From Wolbachia endosymbiont (group E) of Neria commutata (GTDB lineage Bacteria; Pseudomonadota; Alphaproteobacteria; Rickettsiales; Anaplasmataceae), in contig NZ_OZ034692.1 in the NCBI RefSeq assembly GCF_964026735.1, forward strand, positions 868,001 to 932,000: DNA of 64,000 nt. Direction: 5' to 3'. Below the pieces are notes generated by a model. It ran no database searches. It had not been told where the DNA came from and saw nothing but the letters and a program-made list of their open reading frames with translations. The stretch's first letter is position 1. Each line of letters begins with the position of its first letter. This document shows positions 32,967 to 41,509 of the stretch, piece by piece. A program made the position numbers and the translations under genes.

Positions 32967-33995
32967 ATGCTTACTTATATTCGCGAATTAATTGACAAAA
33001 ATCAAGGGTCAATATCCATAAGTGATTTCATGAATGCTGCTTTATATCATGAAAAATATGGCTATTACATGAGCAAAATCCCACTTGGTAGAGATGGTGA
33101 TTTTATTACCGCCCCTGAAATCAGTCAATTGTTTGGTGAAATAATTGCAGTTTGGATCATGCACACATGGGAAAAATTAGGCAAGCCGTCAAAATTTTCT
33201 CTAGTTGAGTTTGGGCCAGGTAAAGGAACACTCATTCGTGATGTAGTACGAGTCACTAGGAAATATAAAGGCTTTTTTGATTCAATGTCGATTCATTTAG
33301 TTGAAATAAGTCCTGTTTTACAAGACATACAAAAACAAACTTTAGGGGATATAGAAGTCAGTTGGAACGAAGACATTGATAATCTACCAGAGCACCCCAC
33401 CATTTTTTTAGCAAATGAGTTTTTTGATGCTCTTCCAATTAATCAGTTTGTTTACCGTGATGGGCAGTGGCATGAAAATAGAATAGCAAAGCAAGATGAT
33501 AGCGGCTTTTCAATGTCATTCCAGTGCGTAACACTAGAATCCAAGCAAGACCTCAATGGAGAATTTTTCGATGGTGCAATAGTGGAAATATGTTCGTATG
33601 GAATTGAAATGTTAAAAAAGATTGAGAAAAAAGTGCATCAAGATAAAGGAGCCGCTTTAATCATAGATTATGGTTATATTTATCCTTCCTATAGGAGCAC
33701 TCTGCAATCAATAAAACAGCATAAATATGCTAACTTTCTCGAGAACATTGGGAGCAGTGATATTACTGCACTCGTAAATTTTCAAGCACTGAAAGATTCA
33801 TTACAGTATGCGGATTGTGAAATTTTAACTCAAAGAGAATTTCTATACTCCTTTGGCATCAAGGAAAGAACACGGGCTTTGATGAAAAGTGCAAACGAAG
33901 CGCAAAAAAATAGGATTTTTAGTGAATTTTTAAGATTGACTGAAAACATCGGCACTCTTTTTAAGATAATGCTGATTTATCATTTAAATCAGTAG
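32967..33995 (+). CDS. MidA/NDUFAF7-like SAM-dependent methyltransferase
   Basis: This family (COG1565) includes the mitochondrial protein that methylates an arginine of complex I subunit NDUFS2. The 342 residues start with the typical GSISISDFMNAALYHEKYGY, then GDFITAPEISQLFGEIIAVW, the SAM-binding LVEFGPGKGTLIRDV near residue 85, and FLANEFFDALPINQFVYRDG near 150. The IS5-type element has inserted at the last codon: the TAG stop uses the first two bases of the IS, while the uninterrupted sequence would have ended in TGA, so the protein is unchanged. Confidence 0.92.
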   Translation: MLTYIRELIDKNQGSISISDFMNAALYHEKYGYYMSKIPLGRDGDFITAPEISQLFGEIIAVWIMHTWEKLGKPSKFSLVEFGPGKGTLIRDVVRVTRKYKGFFDSMSIHLVEISPVLQDIQKQTLGDIEVSWNEDIDNLPEHPTIFLANEFFDALPINQFVYRDGQWHENRIAKQDDSGFSMSFQCVTLESKQDLNGEFFDGAIVEICSYGIEMLKKIEKKVHQDKGAALIIDYGYIYPSYRSTLQSIKQHKYANFLENIGSSDITALVNFQALKDSLQYADCEILTQREFLYSFGIKERTRALMKSANEAQKNRIFSEFLRLTENIGTLFKIMLIYHLNQ

Positions 33996-34974
33996 ACCCC
34001 CTGCGAAACAACGTGAAGCAAGTTGCTGATAAAATCTGGTAGAAATCCCCAGCCCAAAAATTATTAAAAACTATGCCGCAAGTTCACAATACCCGCAATA
34101 ATATTAAATCTCATGTTGTATTTCTTCTGAAAATTTCTGTAAATATTTGACATAATCTTAAAAACTTTGATCTCGCGAATCTTATTTTCCACACGCATCC
34201 TGAACGATGGCAGCTTCCGATTATGCTCCTTTTGCTCCTCCGTTAGTGGCTTTTTACGGTGTTTTTTGTACGGAATCACAACGTTTTTCTGCAGTTTTTG
34301 CCAACCTTGATAGCCAGAATCAGCATATTTTATGCTATCTTTGGGCAACAATTTTTCCTGTTTTCTTATGCAAAAATCATGCATTCGGCCTCGATGTGAC
34401 TTTGAAACCGACAAAATTTGTCCACTTTCCTCAATCACAATTTCGGTTTTCATCGTGGTTGTTTTCTTTTTTCCTGAGTAACTTTTCTTACGTTTTTTGC
34501 TGTCTTTCGGCCGCTGTATCGGTTGCTCTGTGACGTCTGCTAAAATTTTTAAAATCCTTTCTGGAGTCAGCGTTCTATCCTTTTTTATCGTAATTTTTTT
34601 GGCCAATAATGGCTCCATTTTCTTCAAAAGTCGGCAAATATTTGAGTTGTGCAAATTAAACAAAAACCCTAAAAATGGATGCGTTATGTACGTTCTGTAA
34701 TAAATTAGAACACATAAAATCCTGTCTTCTAGAGTCTCAACATGCGATTTTCTTCCGTGACATTTCTTTTTCGCCTCCATTTTTTCCCACTCTGGACGCA
34801 CTTTTGCCACAATTTTTTCAAATTCAGATGTTGTGAGCCCTGTCAATTGTCTAAAAACATATGGTGTTCTTGCTATTTTCACGTAACTTATTGCCATTTT
34901 ACTCTTCTAAAATTTTCATTTTATACGCTTTTTAATGTTTTTCATCTGTTTTTTGCTTGTTTTGCAGGGGGTCT
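33994..34974 (-). mobile_element. IS5-type element, copy B (981 bp, intact transposase)
   Basis: Inverted ends lie at 33994 and 34974, with AGT duplicated at 33991-33993 and 34975-34977. The minus-strand transposase (34897-34064) is a full 277 residues without stops: DNA-binding domain (FRQLTGLTTSEFEKIVAKVR) and DDE domain (ADVTEQPIQRP, YADSGYQGWQKL, VENKIREIK). It is the only copy here that could still encode an active enzyme and may mobilise the others. The right end is slightly diverged (TTTTGCAGGGGGTCT). Confidence 0.95.
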
Positions 34975-36529
34975 AGTGATTTAATGCATACAAATTTTTA
35001 TCTTTTGTATCTAACAAACCAAATGTTGGAACAATTGTTGCCTTTAAAAAGATGACAGTTTCCACTGTGCTAATGTGATTTGCTAGTCTTCTTGATTTTT
35101 GACGGAATGTAGCTTTAAAACTTTGCTTATCTTCTCTATGTTCTATGAGTCCACCAATTACCATAATTTCACCACTCTTAATTTTGAGCGTTGAGTTCAT
35201 TTCTCTGGTTTCAACAATTGGAACATCGCTATTTAATTTCGTTTTACTCTGTTGCGCAACATATTCTATACCTGAATCTTTAGTATAGCCGTTAATTCTT
35301 GATAAAGTTGGGTGTATATCCATAAATATTTCTCCAGTATCAATATTAATGCTTGGATGGATTATTAGTACAACACCTATTGGCACGCTGTTCATTTTAG
35401 TAGTTAAAACCTGATTAGTGCTTTTTTGCATATCGGAAACAAAATAAACATGATTTTTAGTAAATGAAATCATTGCTTGCTGATTATTTATAGCATGCAA
35501 TCTAGGGCTTGAGATTACAGTTGAAGTGCCAAACTTGTCTAAAATTTTTACCAAACTCCCTAAATTATTATCACCAAAGTTCATTGCTAGATTAATAATA
35601 GAATTATCTTGATTCATCATAGATTTGCTTCCACCCTTTAAATCATTGAGGTTAATACCGGAAAGATATTTGTCATCCAGCACAACTTCCACTATCTTTG
35701 CTTCTATCATTACTTGAGAAGACGCTAATCTTTTAACCTTGTTAATATATTCTTCAACAGCTTTATGAATACCCTTCCTAGCGTTTAAAATGATAACACC
35801 AGTTTCTTTGTTGGATGAAAGAAATTCGCCATCATCTACTCCGTTAACATCCATTATTGTATTCAAGCCTTTTTCTAGTGAATACCATAAATCACTACTA
35901 TATTCGGATCTCATAACATTATTAGAGCCTTGATCATCTCTATTTCCTTCACTATTGTTAATTTTGTTACTAATAACAAAATTACTTTGTGCAGAATGTT
36001 GAATATTAATAAAGTCCACATAATAATTCTGTGCGTATGGCAGATCCTGTTCAATTCTAATTACATCATTTTCTATTGAATAGCGTAGTTTAGCGCTTTG
36101 AGCTATATTTTTAATTACTTCGTTTATATTCTTATCTTTAAGTTTTAAAATAATATTGCCTGATATCTTTGGATCTATATCCAAGTTAATATCAGAAAGC
36201 TTTCCTATTTCAATCAATAGGTCCTTTACAGATACTTCTTCACTAACATTAATAGAAATAAGCTGACTGCTAGTTGTAAGATCTGGAAACTCTATTGGTA
36301 AAGGTATAACTTCTGGGACTGCAGGTTCATTGTCCTCCAAAAGAGGCACGTTATTTTTATATTGTCCAAACAAAGTCTCATGTTCGCTTTTATCGTGGTG
36401 ATGATCTTCGTTATCTATGTTAGTATGACCATTATTATGTTGCTTAGTAGTAAGATGTGTACAAGAAATAATAAAAATAACAGAAAAGAGCATTAAACAT
36501 TTAAAGGTAGCCATTAGAGCAGCACACAA
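34973..36529 (-). CDS. Secretin (GspD/PilQ/MshL-like)
   Basis: Secretins form large outer-membrane pores in type II secretion or pilus systems. The 518-residue protein starts MCAALMATFKCLMLFSVIFI and has a lipobox-like IISC, so it is probably a lipoprotein; the second ATG (36514) may be the true start. An N-domain (VSVKDLLIEIGKLSDINLDI) precedes the secretin core (SSQVMIEAKIVEVVLDDKYL, GTSTVISSPRLHAINNQQA, GEIMVIGGLIEHRE). Other type II genes are not in the window. Its stop codon now overlaps the IS end; the original stop was TGA. Confidence 0.85.
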   Translation of the reverse strand: MCAALMATFKCLMLFSVIFIISCTHLTTKQHNNGHTNIDNEDHHHDKSEHETLFGQYKNNVPLLEDNEPAVPEVIPLPIEFPDLTTSSQLISINVSEEVSVKDLLIEIGKLSDINLDIDPKISGNIILKLKDKNINEVIKNIAQSAKLRYSIENDVIRIEQDLPYAQNYYVDFINIQHSAQSNFVISNKINNSEGNRDDQGSNNVMRSEYSSDLWYSLEKGLNTIMDVNGVDDGEFLSSNKETGVIILNARKGIHKAVEEYINKVKRLASSQVMIEAKIVEVVLDDKYLSGINLNDLKGGSKSMMNQDNSIINLAMNFGDNNLGSLVKILDKFGTSTVISSPRLHAINNQQAMISFTKNHVYFVSDMQKSTNQVLTTKMNSVPIGVVLIIHPSINIDTGEIFMDIHPTLSRINGYTKDSGIEYVAQQSKTKLNSDVPIVETREMNSTLKIKSGEIMVIGGLIEHREDKQSFKATFRQKSRRLANHISTVETVIFLKATIVPTFGLLDTKDKNLYALNH

Positions 36530-36583
36530 AGTCTATGCTCATAGATTTCTATAAAAATATTAAAAATGTATTTAATTTTGTTT

Positions 36584-38575
36584 TCATCCAGCGACTACTT
36601 GCCCTATATTAACTTGACCTACATTCTCTATTGCTATCTCTTTTAGTTTTTGGCTGGGTACATGATTTAAATTTTGATCAGGTATATGCTCAAGATTTTG
36701 ATTACAATCAATCTTTCCTTTTTTGCTTTCTTCACAGTTTGTTGTTGTAGCTATAACTTTCTCACTTGTAACTTCTTTCAATTTATGTTCTGTTTTTCGG
36801 TAGTGTGATTCTAAGTTTTTCCATTGTTTAAAACACAATGACAGCATCACCACTCCAGCAAATAACACTATTGCTGTGATAGCTAGTGGTAAAGTGTTAG
36901 CGAGAAGAAGCATATAAGCTATGCCTGCTGAGCATATTGCACTACTGAGTTGAAAGTAGTACCAGTAATCTTTATTGCGTTGATCTTTTATGTGTCTTAT
37001 AAAGCTTTCATTAAGCTTGTTTTTACGTTCATTTTGTTTACTGTTTGGCTCTCTCATTTTATAATGCAATTCACCTATAGGACCTATTCCTTTGTGATTG
37101 CAAATATTTATATTAGCTCCTTTTTCCAGCAGTATATTCACTATTTTTGAGCTGCTTGCTCTCTGTATCGCTAAATGTAATAGAGTGTTTCCATTGTCAT
37201 CTGCACCTACCTTTGCTTTAAGCGATAACAGTAATCTCGTTTCACGAACGTTGTCATCAATTATCGCTCTATGAAGCTTAGTGTGTCCATTCGAGCCAAT
37301 TTTATTAATATCTGCACCCAAAGAAATTAAGAGTGAGATAATTTCTCTGTGATCATGCTCAAGGGCAACATCAACAGCGTCGAATCCCGCTTTATTTTCC
37401 TTATTGATAAATTTTTTTATATTTCCTTTATATTTATCAAAAATTAATTCTGTTACTAGTAAATCATTTGCTCTGGCAAGATAAAATAAAATGGTTTGAC
37501 CATTTATATCTTCAGCAGAAATATCAGCATTTTCGCTGAGCAGGTATTTGATAACATTGATGCCACCTGCTGCTTCGCCTTTATAAAAATTTAGGTAAGA
37601 ATTAATAGCTGTCAGTAATAGTTGGTTTTTATCTTTAGATTCTATATTCGCTCCTCTTTTCAGCAAAGCTCTGATGTTTTCTATATTATTGCACTTTGTT
37701 GCTACATGAATTGCATCATGGGCAAGCGTAATAGTTTTTGCGTTAATATCTGCACCACAATCTATAAGCAAATTTATTAGCTCTTTATTATCCCCTCCAA
37801 GTGAAGCAGCTATGTGCAGTGGGGTAACGCCGTCTTCGTCCTTAGCATTAATATTTGCACCAAGCTCTAAAAGCAGTTTTATAGTCTTTGTATCAAAGCC
37901 ATAGCTAACAGCTTGATGTAATGCAGTCAATTTACACCCATCGCGATCATTTATGTCTATTCCCCTTTCGACCAGTAACTTAATAAATGAACAATCAAAT
38001 GTAGAGAAGAGCGATTCACTTAAAGATTTAGAATCACGTTTAATTCTTTCTTTCTCTATGCCTTCAGCCTTTATTAACTGAATTAATAAGTTCTTTCCTT
38101 GTTCGTTTTTTGTGTTAATGCCTGTTTGTGCTCCACATTCGACTAGTAACTTAGCAAATCTTACATCATTAGTCTCTACTGCATACTCTAGAAAAGCTTT
38201 ACCACATATTAATTTGTTATCTATACCCTTTATAGCACAATTTTCTTCTAAATCTATCTTTGCACATTTTAACAATACTTGAATTATTTCTATGGTTTTG
38301 CTGTTAATCTTTTGAATATTCTGTAATAGAATTTCCAGTGCAACATCTCCACTTACGTTCTTAAAACCAGTATAAATACCTAATTCTAAAAGTAACTCAA
38401 TTTCTAAAATGCAACCTTTTTGTGCCGCATGATGTAATAAGCTATTACCATGTTCATCTTGAACATCATTGATTTTTCTTTGTCGAATGATTTTGAGAAT
38501 TTCTTCCTTACTCTTATTTCGGAGTAAATCTTGCAAGCTATCAATATTGTTCATTTTTGCCACAACATTTTTCAT
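36584..38575 (-). CDS. Ankyrin-repeat membrane protein, 663 residues
   Basis: About 12 ankyrin repeats fill the first 500 residues (HGNSLLHHAAQKGCILEIEL, CKLTALHQAVSYG, GVTPLHIAASLGG, HTKLHRAII). Two membrane helices follow (YYFQLSSAICSAGIAYMLLL and LAITAIVLFAGVVMLSLCF), then a polar tail with a short repeated motif (QNLEHIPD, QNLNHVPS, QKLKEIA). The frame is fully open. As with other Wolbachia ankyrins, contact with host proteins is likely but unproven. Its start is 54 bases after the last trace of any upstream element. Confidence 0.88.
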   Translation of the reverse strand: MKNVVAKMNNIDSLQDLLRNKSKEEILKIIRQRKINDVQDEHGNSLLHHAAQKGCILEIELLLELGIYTGFKNVSGDVALEILLQNIQKINSKTIEIIQVLLKCAKIDLEENCAIKGIDNKLICGKAFLEYAVETNDVRFAKLLVECGAQTGINTKNEQGKNLLIQLIKAEGIEKERIKRDSKSLSESLFSTFDCSFIKLLVERGIDINDRDGCKLTALHQAVSYGFDTKTIKLLLELGANINAKDEDGVTPLHIAASLGGDNKELINLLIDCGADINAKTITLAHDAIHVATKCNNIENIRALLKRGANIESKDKNQLLLTAINSYLNFYKGEAAGGINVIKYLLSENADISAEDINGQTILFYLARANDLLVTELIFDKYKGNIKKFINKENKAGFDAVDVALEHDHREIISLLISLGADINKIGSNGHTKLHRAIIDDNVRETRLLLSLKAKVGADDNGNTLLHLAIQRASSSKIVNILLEKGANINICNHKGIGPIGELHYKMREPNSKQNERKNKLNESFIRHIKDQRNKDYWYYFQLSSAICSAGIAYMLLLANTLPLAITAIVLFAGVVMLSLCFKQWKNLESHYRKTEHKLKEVTSEKVIATTTNCEESKKGKIDCNQNLEHIPDQNLNHVPSQKLKEIAIENVGQVNIGQVVAG

Positions 38576-38964
38576 AATGCATAAATGACCTTTTTACATC
38601 GAATTATTTAATAATACCTAAAATAATATGGTAAATAGACGAAAGCACCTGAACAACTCACGGTGTCATACAAGTAGCTGACACAAAGCTGTACGAATGT
38701 CTAATTTAGTGATAAAATGTATACAACGATGTCATTCAAGCTTTAAATTTGTTACCTCAGAACTCACATTCGTCATCCAAGCGTTCTCTTATTGTCATTC
38801 CAGTAGTGAACTACTCAGATAACAGAGAGATTTACAGTTTTCTCTTTGTATTAAATATTTCACAAATATTGTATTGACATTTATAAATATATCATATATA
38901 ATTACCGTTATATAGCTTTATCGGCAAGCTAAGCTGTTTAAAAAGTCTGTCATTGTTATACTAC
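38576..38964. other. Non-coding stretch with short repeats
   Basis: No convincing gene. It holds a perfect short inverted repeat GTGTCA...TGACAC (38663-38684) and several copies of a GTCAT-x-C motif (GTCATTCAAG, GTCATCCAAG, GTCATTCCAG), which look like the worn dispersed repeats common in Wolbachia spacers. Confidence 0.5.
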
Positions 38965-39978
38965 TTAGGGAGCTTCCAGGTGACTAGTGCAAGCATCTTT
39001 CGGTGGCAAGTCTTTAGCTCCATAAAAATTAGTGGAAGCATGGTTAGAGATGTCTCTACCATTGCTGATTTTACCTATTTCTTCGGAACTACGTGTGTCT
39101 TGGGATATAGCACTTTTTATTTTCTCGGAGTTACTATGATCAGAAGGCCTATCATCTGCTATACTCATTGGAGCAAGATTACGTACTAATTGATTCTTAA
39201 CCTCAGTTAAAAACGTTTCTCTTTGCGTCAAGCTCGGACAAGCTTTTTCCACAGCTGAACATAAAGTTTTTAATACTTCTTCATTCTTCTCATTATTCAG
39301 TACTTGTACGCGTATAGTTGATTGAATTTCCCAGTTATTGAAATCTAAATTTTGTACTGATATCCCACACCTGACAGCTGTCCGTTTCAATATTTGCTCA
39401 AGTTCTGCAGTAATCTTTATTGCATAAGCTTGTGCTTCCTCAGAAGTGGTCTCATGTGCTTGAGGAAGGGGGTATCTTCTATCTAGAAAATTCTGTAACA
39501 AGACATTGAGTGCAATTATGTTATTTTGTGCACAAACTTCAACAGAAAATTGTCCACGAAATTCGCTATTTGGATCTCTTTTTTTATCGCTACTTTGAAA
39601 ATCCTCCTTCTGCGCAGGACCCGAAGGTAAAGCAAGCTTAAAAAGCGAAGGTATAAGCTGAGCAGCACCTACAATAGTATTAGTAAAAGAATCTACAGCA
39701 GCATTTATCCATGATTTTGGCTTGCTTGCACTGCTTGGTATGTTTTTTTCTTTCTTGTTTTTATCAATAGCACGACGATTACGTTGCTACGCTGTAGCGT
39801 TTCTGTGTCCATGATGATGCCTGTGCCTATGCGTAATAGCTTCAGGACTTACAGTAGTCGTAGATAACTGAGCTTGTATTTCGCTATTCATAGCATTTGT
39901 GATATTTCTTATGCTCTGCATTTTCTGTATTCCAGCAACAAAGTGGAGGCAATAAGAACAAGATATAATGTTTACCAT
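38965..39978 (-). pseudogene. Remnant of a toxin with latrotoxin-type C-terminal domain
   Basis: The minus-strand frame from about 39978 reads to 39787, meets one TAG (39787-39789), and continues unbroken in the same frame to 38965. Translation after the TAG is QRNRRAIDKNKK, then KSWINAAVDSFTNTIVGAAQ, GQFSVEVCAQNN, ALNVLLQNFLD and EEAQAYAIKITAELEQIL. The last part aligns with the C-terminus of the TPR toxin-like gene (ACVDVNGTIMLLDVL and PEAQAYALNIKEEF). A histidine-rich stretch HRHRHHHGHRN precedes the stop. The rest of the toxin is missing; IS4 and IS5 debris lie upstream. Confidence 0.75.
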
Positions 39979-40023
39979 GATTGTGTTTTGATTGTATCCT
40001 AAAAAGTGCTTTACATTAAGCTC

Positions 40024-40296
40024 CTACTTGATAAATTTGAAAAACACCCCTATTGACCAGCGTTTTTTATAAAGATCACAAATCTCTCCCGCAGACATTT
40101 GATAAATATTGGCCAAAAATGTGAAAACTTCTCCACTATTTTGGTTTTTTGCTTTGGTTAACCTTATTTCAAATGGCAAAAACCTAGAACCGCCTTGTCC
40201 CAATTGTACTATAGCATCCTCTATTAACTCCACTTTTCCTGTCTGGAGACCTTCAACTTCTTCGTGAATACGCACTATTTTATAGCGAATATCATT
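40024..40296 (-). mobile_element. C-terminal fragment of an IS4-family transposase
   Basis: The minus-strand frame gives NDIRYKIVRIHEEVEG, FLPFEIRLTKAKN and MSAGEICDLYKKRWSIGVFF, the last being the catalytic-glutamate region (YxxRW.IE..FK) of IS4 transposases, though with Gly where Glu is expected. It is cut at 40296 by an IS5-type end. The upstream two thirds are absent. Confidence 0.8.
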
Positions 40297-40527
40297 AGCC
40301 CCCTGCGAAACAACGTGAAGCAAGTTGCTGATAAAATCTGGTAGAAATCCCCAGCCCAAAAATTATTAAAACCCGTGCCTCAAATTCACAATTGCTGCTA
40401 TAATATTAAATCTCATGTTATATTTTTTCTGAAAATTGCGGTAAATATTTGACATAATCTTAAAAATTTTGATCTCTCTAATCTTATTTTCCACACGCAT
40501 CCTGAACGATGCCAGCTTTCGATTATG
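40297..40527 (-). mobile_element. IS5-type element, copy D (3' fragment)
   Basis: Starts with AGCCCCCTGCGAAAC, a one-base variant of the terminal repeat, and carries the reversed end of the transposase (RMRVENKIREIKIFKIMSN, NMRFNIIAAIVNLRHGF). It stops abruptly at 40527, where copy C begins in the opposite orientation, so about 750 bases are missing. Confidence 0.88.
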
Positions 40528-41509
40528 AGACCCCATGCGAAAAGGTAAAAAACAGATGAAAAACATTAAAAAGCATGTAAAATGAAAGTTTTAGAAGAGG
40601 GAAGATGGCAATAAGTTACGCAAAAGTTTCAAAGACCCAGTATATTTTCAGGCAATTAACGGGTCTGACAACAGAAGAATTTGAAAAAATTGTGGCAAAA
40701 GTGCGTCCAGAGTGGGAAAAAATGGAGGCGAAAAAGAAATGTCACGGAAGAAAATCGCATGTTGAGGAGCTAGAAGACAGGATTTTATGTGTTCTAATTT
40801 ATTACAGAACGTACATAACGCATCCATTTTTAGGGTTTTTGTTTAATTTGCACAACTCAAATATTTGCCGACTTTTTAAGAAAATGTAGCCATTATTGGC
40901 CAAAAAAATTACTATAAAAAAGGATAGAACGCTGACGCCAGAAAGGATTTTAAAAATTTTAGCAGACGTCACGGAGCAACCGATACAGCGGCCGAAAGAC
41001 AGCAAAAAACGTAAGAAAAGTTATTCCGGAAAAAAGAAAGCAACCACAATAAAAACCGAAATTGTGATCGAGGGAAATGGGCAAATTCTGTCGATTTCGA
41101 AGTCGCATAGAGGTCAAATGCATGATTTTCGCATAAGGAAACAGGAAAAATTGTTGGCCAAAGATAGCATAAAATATGCCGATTCTGGGTATCAAGGTTG
41201 GCAAAAACTGCAGAAAAACGTTGTGATTCCGTACAAAAAACACCGTAAAAAACCACTAACGGAGGTGCAAAAGGAGCATAATCGAAAGCTGGCATCGTTC
41301 AGGATGCGTGTGGAAAATAAGATTCGCGAGATAAAAATCTTCAAAATAATGTCAAATGTTTACCGCAATTTTCAGAAGAAATACAACATGAGATTTAATA
41401 TTATAGCAGGAATTGTGAATTTGAGGCATAGTTTTTAATAATTTTTAGGCTGGGGATTTCTTACCAGATTTTATCAGCAACTTGCTTCACGTTGTTTCGC
41501 AGGGGGTCT
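40528..41509 (+). mobile_element. IS5-type element, copy C (982 bp, amber stop)
   Basis: Full length with ends AGACCCCATGCGAAA and TTTCGCAGGGGGTCT. The transposase (40605-41438) is split by the same TAG after RLFKKM that interrupts copy A, and the last 180 residues differ from copy A at only two positions. In contrast the first 26 residues (AKVSKTQ) match other copies instead. The flanks (ATG left, AAT right) are not duplicates, so it did not simply transpose to this site. Confidence 0.93.
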
